Assembly: GCA_003096255.1 (NCBI GenBank)
Contig: PIXS01000338.1
Location: 1-10,424 of the forward strand
Length of the DNA: 10,424 nucleotides
Direction: 5' to 3'
Source of the DNA: Candidatus Bathyarchaeum sp.
GTDB taxonomy: Archaea > Thermoproteota > Bathyarchaeia > Bathyarchaeales > Bathyarchaeaceae
Shown here piece after piece: positions 1 to 6,334 of this stretch; the first letter of the stretch is position 1; each line of letters opens with the position of its first letter. The notes under the pieces are model-generated. The model was not told the origin of the DNA. It ran no database searches and was given only the letters and a program-made list of their open reading frames with translations. A program made the position numbers and the translations under genes.

Positions 1-1
1 A

Positions 2-670
2 CACTGTGAAGTTACTCCGGGCATAGATCATCCCATAGTAACTGGATGCGCAATAGGTGTTGCTGAGGACGGAAAGTATGTGAGTTCCAGCGGCGCAAAA
101 ATTGGAAACCGCATCATACTAACAAAGGGAACAGGAATAGAGGGAACAGCCATACTTGCTTCAGACCGCCGTGCAGAACTGCTGGAAGTCTTTGATGAAA
201 GTTTCGTTGACAACGCAGAAAACTTCTTCGAAAAAATCAGTGTAGTGAAAGACGCCATCACAGCCTTCAAAACTGGAGGAGTCTCAGCCATGCATGACCC
301 TACTGAGGGCGGAGTGGCAGGCGGGTTACATGAATTAGCGGATGCCGCAAAGGTTGGTTTCCGAGTTTACGAAGAAAAGATTCTGGTTCCTGAGGAGACA
401 CGTAAAATCTGTGCCCATTTTGGTGTTGATCCTCTTCAGCTCATTAGCTCTGGTTCCCTGCTTGTTGTGGCAAAAGAAGAATGGGCGGATGAAATAATTG
501 GCAGTTTGTCAAGAAACGGTGTTCAAGCTTCGATAATTGGTGAAGTAACAGAGCATGACTTAGGAAGAAAGCTGGTTACAGGATCAGGAAAAAAAACCGA
601 GCTTGTCCGACCAGTCAGCGACCATCTCTGGAACGCGCTTGAAAAGCCAGTGAAAACTTGTTCAAAATAG
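2..670 (+). CDS. HypE-like AIR synthase-related protein (5' partial)
   Basis: This is the C-terminal 222 residues of a PurM/HypE-superfamily protein. The reading frame is open to the left edge (it begins HCEVTPGID) and stops at TAG 668-670, so the true start lies outside the window. The GTG at 80 is internal and should not be used as a start. The clearest signature is DPTEGGVAGGLHELADAA, the Gly-rich ATP-phosphate loop seen in HypE, PurM and SelD-type enzymes. A second conserved part is the segment SSGSLLVVA, followed by an alpha/beta C-terminal lobe. Proteins of this fold bind ATP as dimers. True HypE dehydrates a carbamoylated C-terminal Cys in a PRIC-type tail to make the cyanide ligand of NiFe hydrogenase. 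This protein instead ends KPVKTCSK, with a Cys third from the end and no PRIC, so it is better called HypE-like than HypE. Its substrate is unknown. Its 3' end overlaps the opposing membrane-protein gene by 9 bases. Confidence 0.85.
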   Translation, partial: HCEVTPGIDHPIVTGCAIGVAEDGKYVSSSGAKIGNRIILTKGTGIEGTAILASDRRAELLEVFDESFVDNAENFFEKISVVKDAITAFKTGGVSAMHDPTEGGVAGGLHELADAAKVGFRVYEEKILVPEETRKICAHFGVDPLQLISSGSLLVVAKEEWADEIIGSLSRNGVQASIIGEVTEHDLGRKLVTGSGKKTELVRPVSDHLWNALEKPVKTCSK

Positions 671-1732
671 GTTCTGGCGTAGGTTTTGTATTAGTTCTTT
701 GAGGTCTATCCATTGGACTGTTACGAAGCCTATGATGATTCTTAGCCAGACCGTGAGAAGCCGTATGAGAACTGTTATTGCCGCGGCAACACCTGCGTCT
801 ACTCCAAGCAAACCGTAGAGGCTAGTCATCACTATCTCCACGATGCCTACTTCTGCGGGTATCCCAAGGGGTATAGCTTGGACGTTTACGCTGACCGAGT
901 AAACGATTGTTATCAAAACAAAGTCAACCGTTTGTCCAAGCGAAACAAAAACGAAGTAGGATATGAGTATGCTGAGGAGCCAAGAAATTATGGCAAAAAC
1001 CACAGGTAAAACAAGATGTTTCGGGTTCTTAAACAAAAGTTGTATGGAATCATGAAATGCAGCTAGCGCCTTTGTTGCTTTTGTTCTAAGACTGTCCAAC
1101 TTCCAGCGACCCCTTGTGACGAACACCAGAAACCGTATCGCAGTATCGATTACTTTCTGGGTCAACGTTTCTTTCAGTACGCAAAGAAATATGAAAACCA
1201 AGGTAACTACAGTGCCCACAATAATCAATAAGACCAAATTCAAGACAGAAGCAGGGAGCTCATAATTAATAGCATACAAGACAGCAGAGCTGAAAATCAG
1301 GCTCCCCAACGATATCATCATCGCCACTATCCTGTGACTGACAACAGATGCCACGACTTTTCCTGCGCTTTCACCTGATTCATTAGTCATCAAGTAAACT
1401 TTGGAGGCATCTCCGCTGATTGACTCAGCAGGCACCAGAAGGTCAACAAAAGTGCCTATCCAAGTGAACAAGAAAGTTTTTCGCAGAGGAACCTTGACTG
1501 AGAGTGGACGCAGAAAATATTGCCACGCTAAAGAGTTGACAAACATAGTCAGGAAGAGAACTGCGGCTGCAATGCCGTAATAGAAGAGATTGACGCTTCC
1601 GAGTATGGCGAAAAGCTCGTTGATTCCAACGAAGAAGTAGATGTAGGCAACAAAAATCAGTATGCCTAGCAACAGAAAAGGAACTGTTCTCTTCAGGGAA
1701 AACCCCTTTTCGGTAACCATCAGCTTCCGCAT
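662..1732 (-). CDS. Flippase-like / lysylphosphatidylglycerol synthase TM-region membrane protein (UPF0104-type)
   Basis: A 356-residue polytopic membrane protein. Hydrophobic segments are visible at about residues 16-36, 50-70, 88-102, 130-155, 160-187, 238-265, 270-287 and 310-340. The pattern fits the family named after the membrane part of bacterial MprF: a conserved stretch near FTWIGTFVDLLVPAESISGDASK (about 88-111) and a later VQAIPLGIPAEVGIVE segment (about 284-299) with the family's Pro/Gly-rich loop. There is no C-terminal lysyl-transferase domain, so it is the stand-alone form common in archaea, often thought to move lipids or lipid-linked sugars; the substrate cannot be read from sequence. 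The start is uncertain: ATG at 1732 and ATG four codons later (1720) are both possible, and neither has a strong ribosome site. It lies 81 bases downstream of pyrG on the same strand and collides with the HypE-like gene at its 3' end. Confidence 0.8.
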   Translation of the reverse strand: MRKLMVTEKGFSLKRTVPFLLLGILIFVAYIYFFVGINELFAILGSVNLFYYGIAAAVLFLTMFVNSLAWQYFLRPLSVKVPLRKTFLFTWIGTFVDLLVPAESISGDASKVYLMTNESGESAGKVVASVVSHRIVAMMISLGSLIFSSAVLYAINYELPASVLNLVLLIIVGTVVTLVFIFLCVLKETLTQKVIDTAIRFLVFVTRGRWKLDSLRTKATKALAAFHDSIQLLFKNPKHLVLPVVFAIISWLLSILISYFVFVSLGQTVDFVLITIVYSVSVNVQAIPLGIPAEVGIVEIVMTSLYGLLGVDAGVAAAITVLIRLLTVWLRIIIGFVTVQWIDLKELIQNLRQNLF

Positions 1733-1765
1733 CCATCGTAGATACGAGCAATTAGATGTTTCTGC

Positions 1766-1773
1766 ATATTATC
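1766..1773 (-). promoter_or_regulatory. Possible TATA-like box for the flippase-like gene
   Basis: On the minus strand the gap after pyrG reads GGTAAAAGATAATATGC. The purine-rich stretch followed by GATAATAT resembles an archaeal BRE/TATA element. It would put a transcript start about 10-15 bases before the ATG at 1732. The match to the consensus is loose and read-through from pyrG is equally possible. Confidence 0.3.
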
Positions 1774-1790
1774 TTTTACCTGATTTCGCG

Positions 1791-1827
1791 AACCAGAACA
1801 ATTCTGTTGATTCTTAGAATTCTGGTT
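1791..1827. repeat. 8-bp perfect inverted repeat at the end of pyrG
   Basis: AACCAGAA at 1791-1798 pairs exactly with TTCTGGTT at 1820-1827. The 21-base loop region itself includes part of a nested AGAATTCT palindrome (1816-1823). The right arm lies in the last codons of pyrG and the left arm in the gap. It could fold as a hairpin in the pyrG mRNA tail. No T-run follows it on the transcribed strand, so it is not a classical intrinsic terminator. It could be chance. Confidence 0.35.
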
Positions 1828-3439
1828 TTGTTTTTCCTAGTTTCTTGTCTAGGCATGCTTTGATGAAGCCGTAGTATTCGGGTTCTGGTTTAGTTGGTCG
1901 GCTCTTGAATTCGCCGTGGAATTGGGAGGCAAAGAAGAAGAATCTGTCTGGAAGTTCAAGAATCTCTTTTCGTCTTCCGTCTGGGCTGTTGCCTGAGAAA
2001 ACCATTCCCTTCTTCTCTAGAGTGTCCCAGTAGTCTAGGTTGACTTCCCATCGGTGACGGTGACGCTCAAAAATCTTTTCAACTCCATAAAGGGTGTGAG
2101 CAATAGTGTTCTTGTTTACCCGAACTTCGTGGGCTCCTAACCGCATAGTGCCCCCCTTGTTGTTCACATGCCTCTGCTCAGGCATCAAATCAATCACAGG
2201 ATAAGGCGTTTCTGGATTAATTTCAGTGCTGTTTGCTCCCTCCAAACCACAAACGTGACGGGCAAACTCGACAACCGCCAACTGGAATCCATAACAGACA
2301 CCCAGAAACGGAATATTGTTTTCGCGGGCAAACTGGATGCCCCTAATTTTTCCTTCTGTGCCCCGTGGACCAAAACCGTACGGAATAAAGATCCCATCCA
2401 TCCCTTCAAGCTCCTTCACTCCGTCTGGATTGTTTTCTAGGTTCTCTGCCTCAATGTAGTTTATCTCAACTTTTGTTTGGCAGGCTGCACCAGCATGTCT
2501 GAAGGCTTCGTTCATGCTGACGTAGCTGTCAACTAAGCCCGCGTATTTGCCGATCAGGGCTATCTTGACTTCGTGCTGGGGGTTTTCAAAGGAATTTACA
2601 AACTTTTTCCATTCGGTCCAGTTGGGTTTCTTTTGTGGCAACCCCAACCGTCTGCAAATGTAATCACCCATGCCCTGCTCATCTAGAATCAGAGGCACCT
2701 TGTAGATGGAAGGCACATTATATGAACAGAAGACTGCTTCTTCTGGAATCGTTCCAAACAGTGCCACTTTACTGCGGATATCTCCTTCAATCATTCTTCG
2801 GCATCTTGCGACTATAGTGTCTGGCTGGATACCGATTCGCCTTAGCTCGTTTACGCTGTGCTGTAGAGGTTTGGTTTTCATTTCGCCCGTGACATCCAAG
2901 ATTGGAATAAGGGCAAGGTGGACGTAGAGTATGTTGTTGTAGCCTTCTTCTAGCTGCATTTGGCGGATTGCCTCTAAGAAGGGCAGTCCTTCTATGTCGC
3001 CTACTGTTCCGCCCAGCTCGGTTAGGACTACTTCGGCTTTTGATTGTTCTGCGACGCTTTTGATGCGTCTTTTTATTTCGTTTGTGACGTGGGGAATGAT
3101 TTGGACGCATCTGCCAAGAAAGTCGCCTCGCCTTTCACGGTCTATGACTGTTTGGTAGATTTGTCCAGTTGTTACGTTGTTTACTTGTGGCAGATTAATG
3201 TTCAGAAATCTTTCGTACCCGCCAAGGTCAAGGTCGGTTTCTCCGCCGTCTTCTGTAACAAAAACTTCTCCGTGGATGTAAGGATTCATAGTTCCAGCAT
3301 CAACGTTCACGTAGGGATCAACTTTTATGACTGTGACATCGAAGCCTCTAACCTGAAGCATTTTTCCAATCGAAGAAGTAACAATTCCTTTACCAACAGA
3401 GGAAAGCACACCGCCCGTTACAAAAATATACTTGACCAT
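1814..3439 (-). CDS. pyrG: CTP synthase (glutamine-hydrolysing)
   Basis: PyrG makes CTP from UTP, ATP and glutamine, the last step of pyrimidine nucleotide synthesis. It has an N-terminal amidoligase domain and a C-terminal class I glutamine amidotransferase domain. From the chosen start the protein is 541 residues, a normal length. The synthase part shows KYIFVTGGVLSSVGKGI at the N-terminus, GEVFVTEDGGETDLDLGGYERF near residues 57-78, and LTELGGTVGDIEG near 139-151. The glutaminase triad is present: nucleophile Cys382 in GVCYGFQ, then His508 and Glu510 in FHGEF. Three motif positions differ from common forms: PYGFG where PGGFG is usual, GVCYGFQ instead of GICLGMQ, and FHGEF instead of FHPEF. 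The ATG at 3439 is chosen because GGAGG (3452-3448) sits 8 bases before it; a GTG at 3454 overlaps that site. An AT-rich box upstream suggests its own promoter. Confidence 0.97.
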   Translation of the reverse strand: MVKYIFVTGGVLSSVGKGIVTSSIGKMLQVRGFDVTVIKVDPYVNVDAGTMNPYIHGEVFVTEDGGETDLDLGGYERFLNINLPQVNNVTTGQIYQTVIDRERRGDFLGRCVQIIPHVTNEIKRRIKSVAEQSKAEVVLTELGGTVGDIEGLPFLEAIRQMQLEEGYNNILYVHLALIPILDVTGEMKTKPLQHSVNELRRIGIQPDTIVARCRRMIEGDIRSKVALFGTIPEEAVFCSYNVPSIYKVPLILDEQGMGDYICRRLGLPQKKPNWTEWKKFVNSFENPQHEVKIALIGKYAGLVDSYVSMNEAFRHAGAACQTKVEINYIEAENLENNPDGVKELEGMDGIFIPYGFGPRGTEGKIRGIQFARENNIPFLGVCYGFQLAVVEFARHVCGLEGANSTEINPETPYPVIDLMPEQRHVNNKGGTMRLGAHEVRVNKNTIAHTLYGVEKIFERHRHRWEVNLDYWDTLEKKGMVFSGNSPDGRRKEILELPDRFFFFASQFHGEFKSRPTKPEPEYYGFIKACLDKKLGKTKPEF

Positions 3440-3447
3440 CCAATTAT

Positions 3448-3452
3448 CCTCC
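3448..3452 (-). promoter_or_regulatory. Strong Shine-Dalgarno site deciding the pyrG start
   Basis: The minus strand reads GTGGAGGATAATTGGATGG. GGAGG is a full match to the anti-Shine-Dalgarno core and lies 8 bases before the ATG at 3439. This argues against the in-frame GTG at 3454, which would add MEDNW and would consume the ribosome site. Confidence 0.8.
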
Positions 3453-3483
3453 ACAATAATAAGTCCCTAACCGCTGTTTCCCG

Positions 3484-3500
3484 ATAAAAATCCTTTCTAC
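3484..3500 (-). promoter_or_regulatory. Probable TATA box and BRE of pyrG
   Basis: In the 84-base gap upstream of pyrG the minus strand reads GTAGAAAGGATTTTTATCGG. TTTTTAT (3490-3484) after a purine-rich stretch fits an archaeal TATA/BRE pair. With the usual spacing of about 25 bases, transcription would begin near 3460, leaving a leader of about 20 bases that contains the ribosome site. Inferred from pattern and spacing only. Confidence 0.5.
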
Positions 3501-3523
3501 ACAATAATGTATCAGCAACTGAT

Positions 3524-4123
3524 TCAGGATTGTTGACGAGCCCTCTCAAGTTTTGCTTCGTTTAAAGTAGCTAGTGCCACTTCACCAGCTTCTTTCATTG
3601 TATTGCCCAATGAGACAAAGCCGTGGTTCCTCAGAACAATTAGTTTGTTGTCTCCTAGACTCTTCAACACCTCCTTTGCCAGCTCGACTGTGCCCGATTC
3701 ATATTCCTTCTCTGTTACTGGCAATCCCAGTTCTTCAGCACAGGCGATGATAGTGTCGTTGTGTCCATGAAAAACAGCATTCACGTCCCCACACTTCTCA
3801 TAGATTAGGTGATGCATTATCGACTCTGAAGAGGGCTTTGTTTGGCCCTCAACAAAAAACGTGTTGCTCTCTTCATTGTAGGCTTTAACGTAGGCAAAGC
3901 AGACATCCTCCAAGTCTTCTTTATCCTTCAAACCAGACGCCGTTATCACGAAGCCCTCTTTTGACCTGAAACTCAGGTTCCCAGTGAAGTTTCCTTGAAC
4001 CTCAGGAGTTAAACCGCTTTCTTGGAATGTTTTGCTCCATTTTTTCAGTTCCACAAGCTTGGAGCAATGTGAAATTCTGTCAGAAACAAAAACAGTGTTG
4101 AACCTGATTTTTCCTTCCTTCAT
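3524..4123 (-). CDS. Class II aldolase/adducin family protein (fuculose-phosphate aldolase-like)
   Basis: A 199-residue single-domain member of the zinc-dependent class II aldolase family (FucA, RhaD, AraD, MtnB relatives). All signature pieces are visible: GNLS at 48-51 and ASG at 62-64 (phosphate and substrate loops), SSES with the candidate catalytic Glu100, HGH with zinc ligands His119 and His121, and the third zinc ligand His167 in RNHGF. The complete metal site suggests an active enzyme. Members cleave or epimerise small phosphorylated ketoses or dehydrate related compounds; family sequence alone does not settle the substrate. In methanogens a FucA-type enzyme is reported to supply lactaldehyde for coenzyme F420, which is one possibility here. 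GGTGAT (4132-4127) is the ribosome site just before the ATG at 4123. It starts 29 bases after CorA ends, so co-transcription with CorA is likely. Confidence 0.9.
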   Translation of the reverse strand: MKEGKIRFNTVFVSDRISHCSKLVELKKWSKTFQESGLTPEVQGNFTGNLSFRSKEGFVITASGLKDKEDLEDVCFAYVKAYNEESNTFFVEGQTKPSSESIMHHLIYEKCGDVNAVFHGHNDTIIACAEELGLPVTEKEYESGTVELAKEVLKSLGDNKLIVLRNHGFVSLGNTMKEAGEVALATLNEAKLERARQQS

Positions 4124-4152
4124 TCAATCACCCAACAGTTGTTCAAACCTGT

Positions 4153-5220
4153 CTACAGCCACTTTTTCCTTCTGAAGTAAACCAGCATTACTCCGCTGAC
4201 AGCAAGCATGACCACGTACACCATGGGATAGCCCCAAGTCGAATCAAGCTCAGGCATGTACCTGAAGTTCATTCCGTAGATGCCCGCTATAAGAGTCAAC
4301 GGAATAAATATTGTCGCAATAATCGTTAACACTTTCATGACTTCGTTCATTCTGTTGCTGACGCTTGAAAGGTAAATGTCAAGCATTCCAGACAGCATGT
4401 CACGGAAGGTTTCCAGAGCGTCGATAACCTGTATTGTGTGGTCGTAGACGTCCCGCAGGTAAATGTCTATGGACTTGTCAATTAGGGCCGACTCCCATCT
4501 TTCCAGCCTGCTTATGACTTCCCTTAGAGGCCAGACGGATTTGCGGAGAAAAATCAGTTCCCGCTTCAAGCTGTGGATAGTGTGAAGAACCTCTGGAGTG
4601 GGATTCTTGACAAGCTCATCTTCTATGTCCTCGATTTGTTCTCCAATTTTTTCAAGAACCATGAAGTAGTGGTCCACAATAGCGTCTACAAGTGCGTAGG
4701 CAAGATAGTCTGCGCCCATCTTTCTGGTTCGTCCCCGGTCAGTTCTGATCCGTTCCCTGATGAGCCCGAAAACGTCGCCTTCGTTTTCTTGGAATGAGAC
4801 AACATAGTTTGAGCCGAGAATTATGCTGACCTGCTCGGTTCTTGTTTCGGTTGTTTCCTCGTTGTATTGAAGCATCTTGAGGACAATGAAGAGGTAGTCT
4901 TCGTAGTCTTCCATTTTTGGGCGTTGACCCGTATGGGCGATGTCTTCTAATGCAAGAGGATGGATTTGGAGCTGTTTTCCCACCTGTTCTATGTTATCGA
5001 GCTTGTGGACGCCGTCCACATTTATCCATGTGATATGGGATTTGTCTTCTAGGGGAAAGCAGTCGTCAATCGATTTTACTTCTTGTTCCTCAAAATGGTC
5101 TGTAGTATATGTGATGCAGGTGACCTTTACTTTTTCATCTTTCTTTTTTCCAACATAAACCGGAGTTCCGGGAGGAAGACCAGACTTTTTTGCAAGCTTC
5201 TTGATAAAGCGTGGCGTTAC
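4153..5220 (-). CDS. corA: CorA-type divalent cation (Mg2+/Co2+) channel; start codon unclear
   Basis: CorA is a pentameric inner-membrane channel for Mg2+ and related ions. The C-terminal end has the diagnostic arrangement: a long helix ending in VMKVLTIIATIFIPLTLIAGIYGMNF (TM1 plus the GMN selectivity motif), the loop YMPELDSTWGYP, a second TM, and a basic tail RRKKWL. The cytoplasmic domain includes WINVDGVHK, HPLALEDI, QRPKMEDY and VYDHTIQ. The first canonical start in this frame is GTG 5019, but it cuts through the conserved WINVDGVHK segment. The frame stays open and homologous for about 67 more codons (KKLAKKSGLPPGTPVYVG and so on), giving about 355 residues, close to Thermotoga CorA (about 351). 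No ATG, GTG or TTG exists in frame between 5019 and the stop at 5254-5256. The right end given here (5220) marks the extent of the homologous frame, not a proven start. A one-base indel near a CCC run at 5220-5222 would join it to GTG 5227. Confidence 0.9.
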   Translation of the reverse strand, partial: VTPRFIKKLAKKSGLPPGTPVYVGKKKDEKVKVTCITYTTDHFEEQEVKSIDDCFPLEDKSHITWINVDGVHKLDNIEQVGKQLQIHPLALEDIAHTGQRPKMEDYEDYLFIVLKMLQYNEETTETRTEQVSIILGSNYVVSFQENEGDVFGLIRERIRTDRGRTRKMGADYLAYALVDAIVDHYFMVLEKIGEQIEDIEDELVKNPTPEVLHTIHSLKRELIFLRKSVWPLREVISRLERWESALIDKSIDIYLRDVYDHTIQVIDALETFRDMLSGMLDIYLSSVSNRMNEVMKVLTIIATIFIPLTLIAGIYGMNFRYMPELDSTWGYPMVYVVMLAVSGVMLVYFRRKKWL

Positions 5221-5250
5221 CCTGCACCTAAGGAAAGGTTTCTTGTAGTC

Positions 5251-5257
5251 TATTTAA
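5251..5257 (-). promoter_or_regulatory. Probable TATA box upstream of corA
   Basis: In the gap after the dehydrogenase gene the minus strand reads AAAAAATGTTAAATAGACTA. TTAAATA (5257-5251) is a good archaeal TATA-like box. It predicts a transcript start around 5225-5230, exactly where GTG 5227 lies, which would suit a leaderless or near-leaderless corA message. Pattern-based only. Confidence 0.45.
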
Positions 5258-5274
5258 CATTTTTTGAGATTGGG

Positions 5275-6306
5275 CTAGTCCTTTCGGTTGGGTTCCAAAA
5301 TTACCTTCAAAGATTTTCCTGCTTCTGCGACTAGCCTGAAGCCCTCGGCTGCGTCTCGGATGTCTAGTCTGTGGGTTATCATGTCCTTTACGTTGACTTG
5401 TTTTCTGCTTAGAATCTTTAGGGCTTCTTCTAGGTCTCTTGGGGCTGCGCCATAGGATGTTCGTATTGTTGTTTCGTTTCTCCAGAAGTCTGTTATGGGT
5501 ATCGGAATCTTGATTGTGGGGTCTGGAACAGCAAAAAACAGGATTGTTCCTCCCCTGTCCACACAATCTAGAGCAGTTAAAGCTGCAGGGGTTGCGCCAG
5601 TGCACACTATCACCTTGTCTACCCCTTTTCCATCGTTGAGTTCTTTCAGTTGCTGTGGCAGGTCTCCCTTCGCATCTGTTACATGATCTGCCCCAAACTT
5701 TTCAGCCAACTTCAGGCGGTCAGGGTTTATGTCAGCCGCAAAAACATTCTTTACTGCCTTCATTTTCGACAACTGTATATGGAGTATTCCAGCCATTCCG
5801 CTCCCAATTACAAGAACCGTGTCACACTTGTTGATATCCGCCAATCTTTGTCCTCTGACTGCACATGCCAAGGGTTCGATAAAAGTTCCTTCCTCATATG
5901 ACATGGTGTCTGGGAGCTTGTAGACTCCAGTTTCTATGTTAATTTTTGGCACGCGAATGTATTGGGAGAAGCCTCCTGGATAGTAGTTGGTTGTGTGGAG
6001 GGTTTCGCATGCTGTGTGGGAGTCTTTTTGGCAGTAGCAGCATTTGTTGCAGGGCACGTGATGTGAGACGAAGACGCGGTCTCCAACCTTGTATTTGGTT
6101 ACGTTGTCTCCCACTTCATCTATTACGCCCACGGCTTCGTGCCCCAGCACTCGTGGCGCTTTAGGTAGCCTGTACCATTCCACCACGTCGGTTCCGCATA
6201 TGCCGCTTGCCATAACCTTCAGCAAAAATTCGTCGGAGCCAATCTCGGGTTTCGGAGTTTCCTCTACTCGCACGTCATTGTTGTTGTAATAAACTGCAAC
6301 GAGCAT
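5275..6306 (-). CDS. Zinc-dependent medium-chain dehydrogenase (threonine/sorbitol dehydrogenase-like)
   Basis: A 343-residue MDR-family NAD(P)-dependent alcohol or polyol dehydrogenase. The catalytic zinc site is visible: Cys37 in GICGTD, His56-Glu57 in GHE, and Glu144 in FIEPLACA. A structural zinc lobe is formed by Cys86, Cys89, Cys92 and Cys100 with the classical CX2CX2CX7C spacing. The Rossmann motif is VIGSGMAG (Gly168, Gly170, Gly173), and Asp192 in AADINPD at the end of the second strand favours NAD over NADP. The set is complete, so it should be active. The family covers threonine, sorbitol, butanediol and glucose-type dehydrogenases; I cannot assign the substrate. GGTGA (6315-6311) precedes the ATG at 6306. 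It starts 28 bases after the LsrF-like gene, which suggests the two enzymes act in one pathway, perhaps oxidising or reducing a keto-sugar or hydroxyketone made or cleaved by the aldolase. Confidence 0.9.
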   Translation of the reverse strand: MLVAVYYNNNDVRVEETPKPEIGSDEFLLKVMASGICGTDVVEWYRLPKAPRVLGHEAVGVIDEVGDNVTKYKVGDRVFVSHHVPCNKCCYCQKDSHTACETLHTTNYYPGGFSQYIRVPKINIETGVYKLPDTMSYEEGTFIEPLACAVRGQRLADINKCDTVLVIGSGMAGILHIQLSKMKAVKNVFAADINPDRLKLAEKFGADHVTDAKGDLPQQLKELNDGKGVDKVIVCTGATPAALTALDCVDRGGTILFFAVPDPTIKIPIPITDFWRNETTIRTSYGAAPRDLEEALKILSRKQVNVKDMITHRLDIRDAAEGFRLVAEAGKSLKVILEPNRKD

Positions 6307-6334
6307 TGGCTCACCAAAAAAGGTGGAAGTTAAG

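Noticed and set aside
80..82. GTG 80 as the start of the HypE-like gene
   Set aside because: The frame is open and family-like upstream to the window edge, so the gene is truncated by the window rather than starting here.
1443..1751. 102-codon minus-strand open frame overlapping the flippase N-terminus
   Set aside because: It lies out of frame within a clear membrane protein gene and encodes a low-complexity sequence with no family character.
3440..3454. GTG 3454 as the pyrG start (adding MEDNW)
   Set aside because: It overlaps the GGAGG ribosome site of the ATG at 3439, and the conserved protein begins MVKYIFVTGG.
3044..3487. 147-codon plus-strand open frame opposite pyrG
   Set aside because: It is antisense to the strongly conserved N-terminal part of CTP synthase and has no recognisable domain or ribosome site; a shadow of the real gene.
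5186..5192. A-AAA-AAG slippery heptamer near the corA N-terminus as a programmed -1 frameshift site
   Set aside because: The frame is already the correct CorA frame on both sides of the A-run (KKLA before, KKSGLPPG after), so slippage here would not supply the missing start.
5228..5260. Ten-codon ATG...TAG frame just before corA as a leader peptide
   Set aside because: Its ATG overlaps the TATA-like box, so it would probably not be in the corA transcript; no ribosome site is seen.
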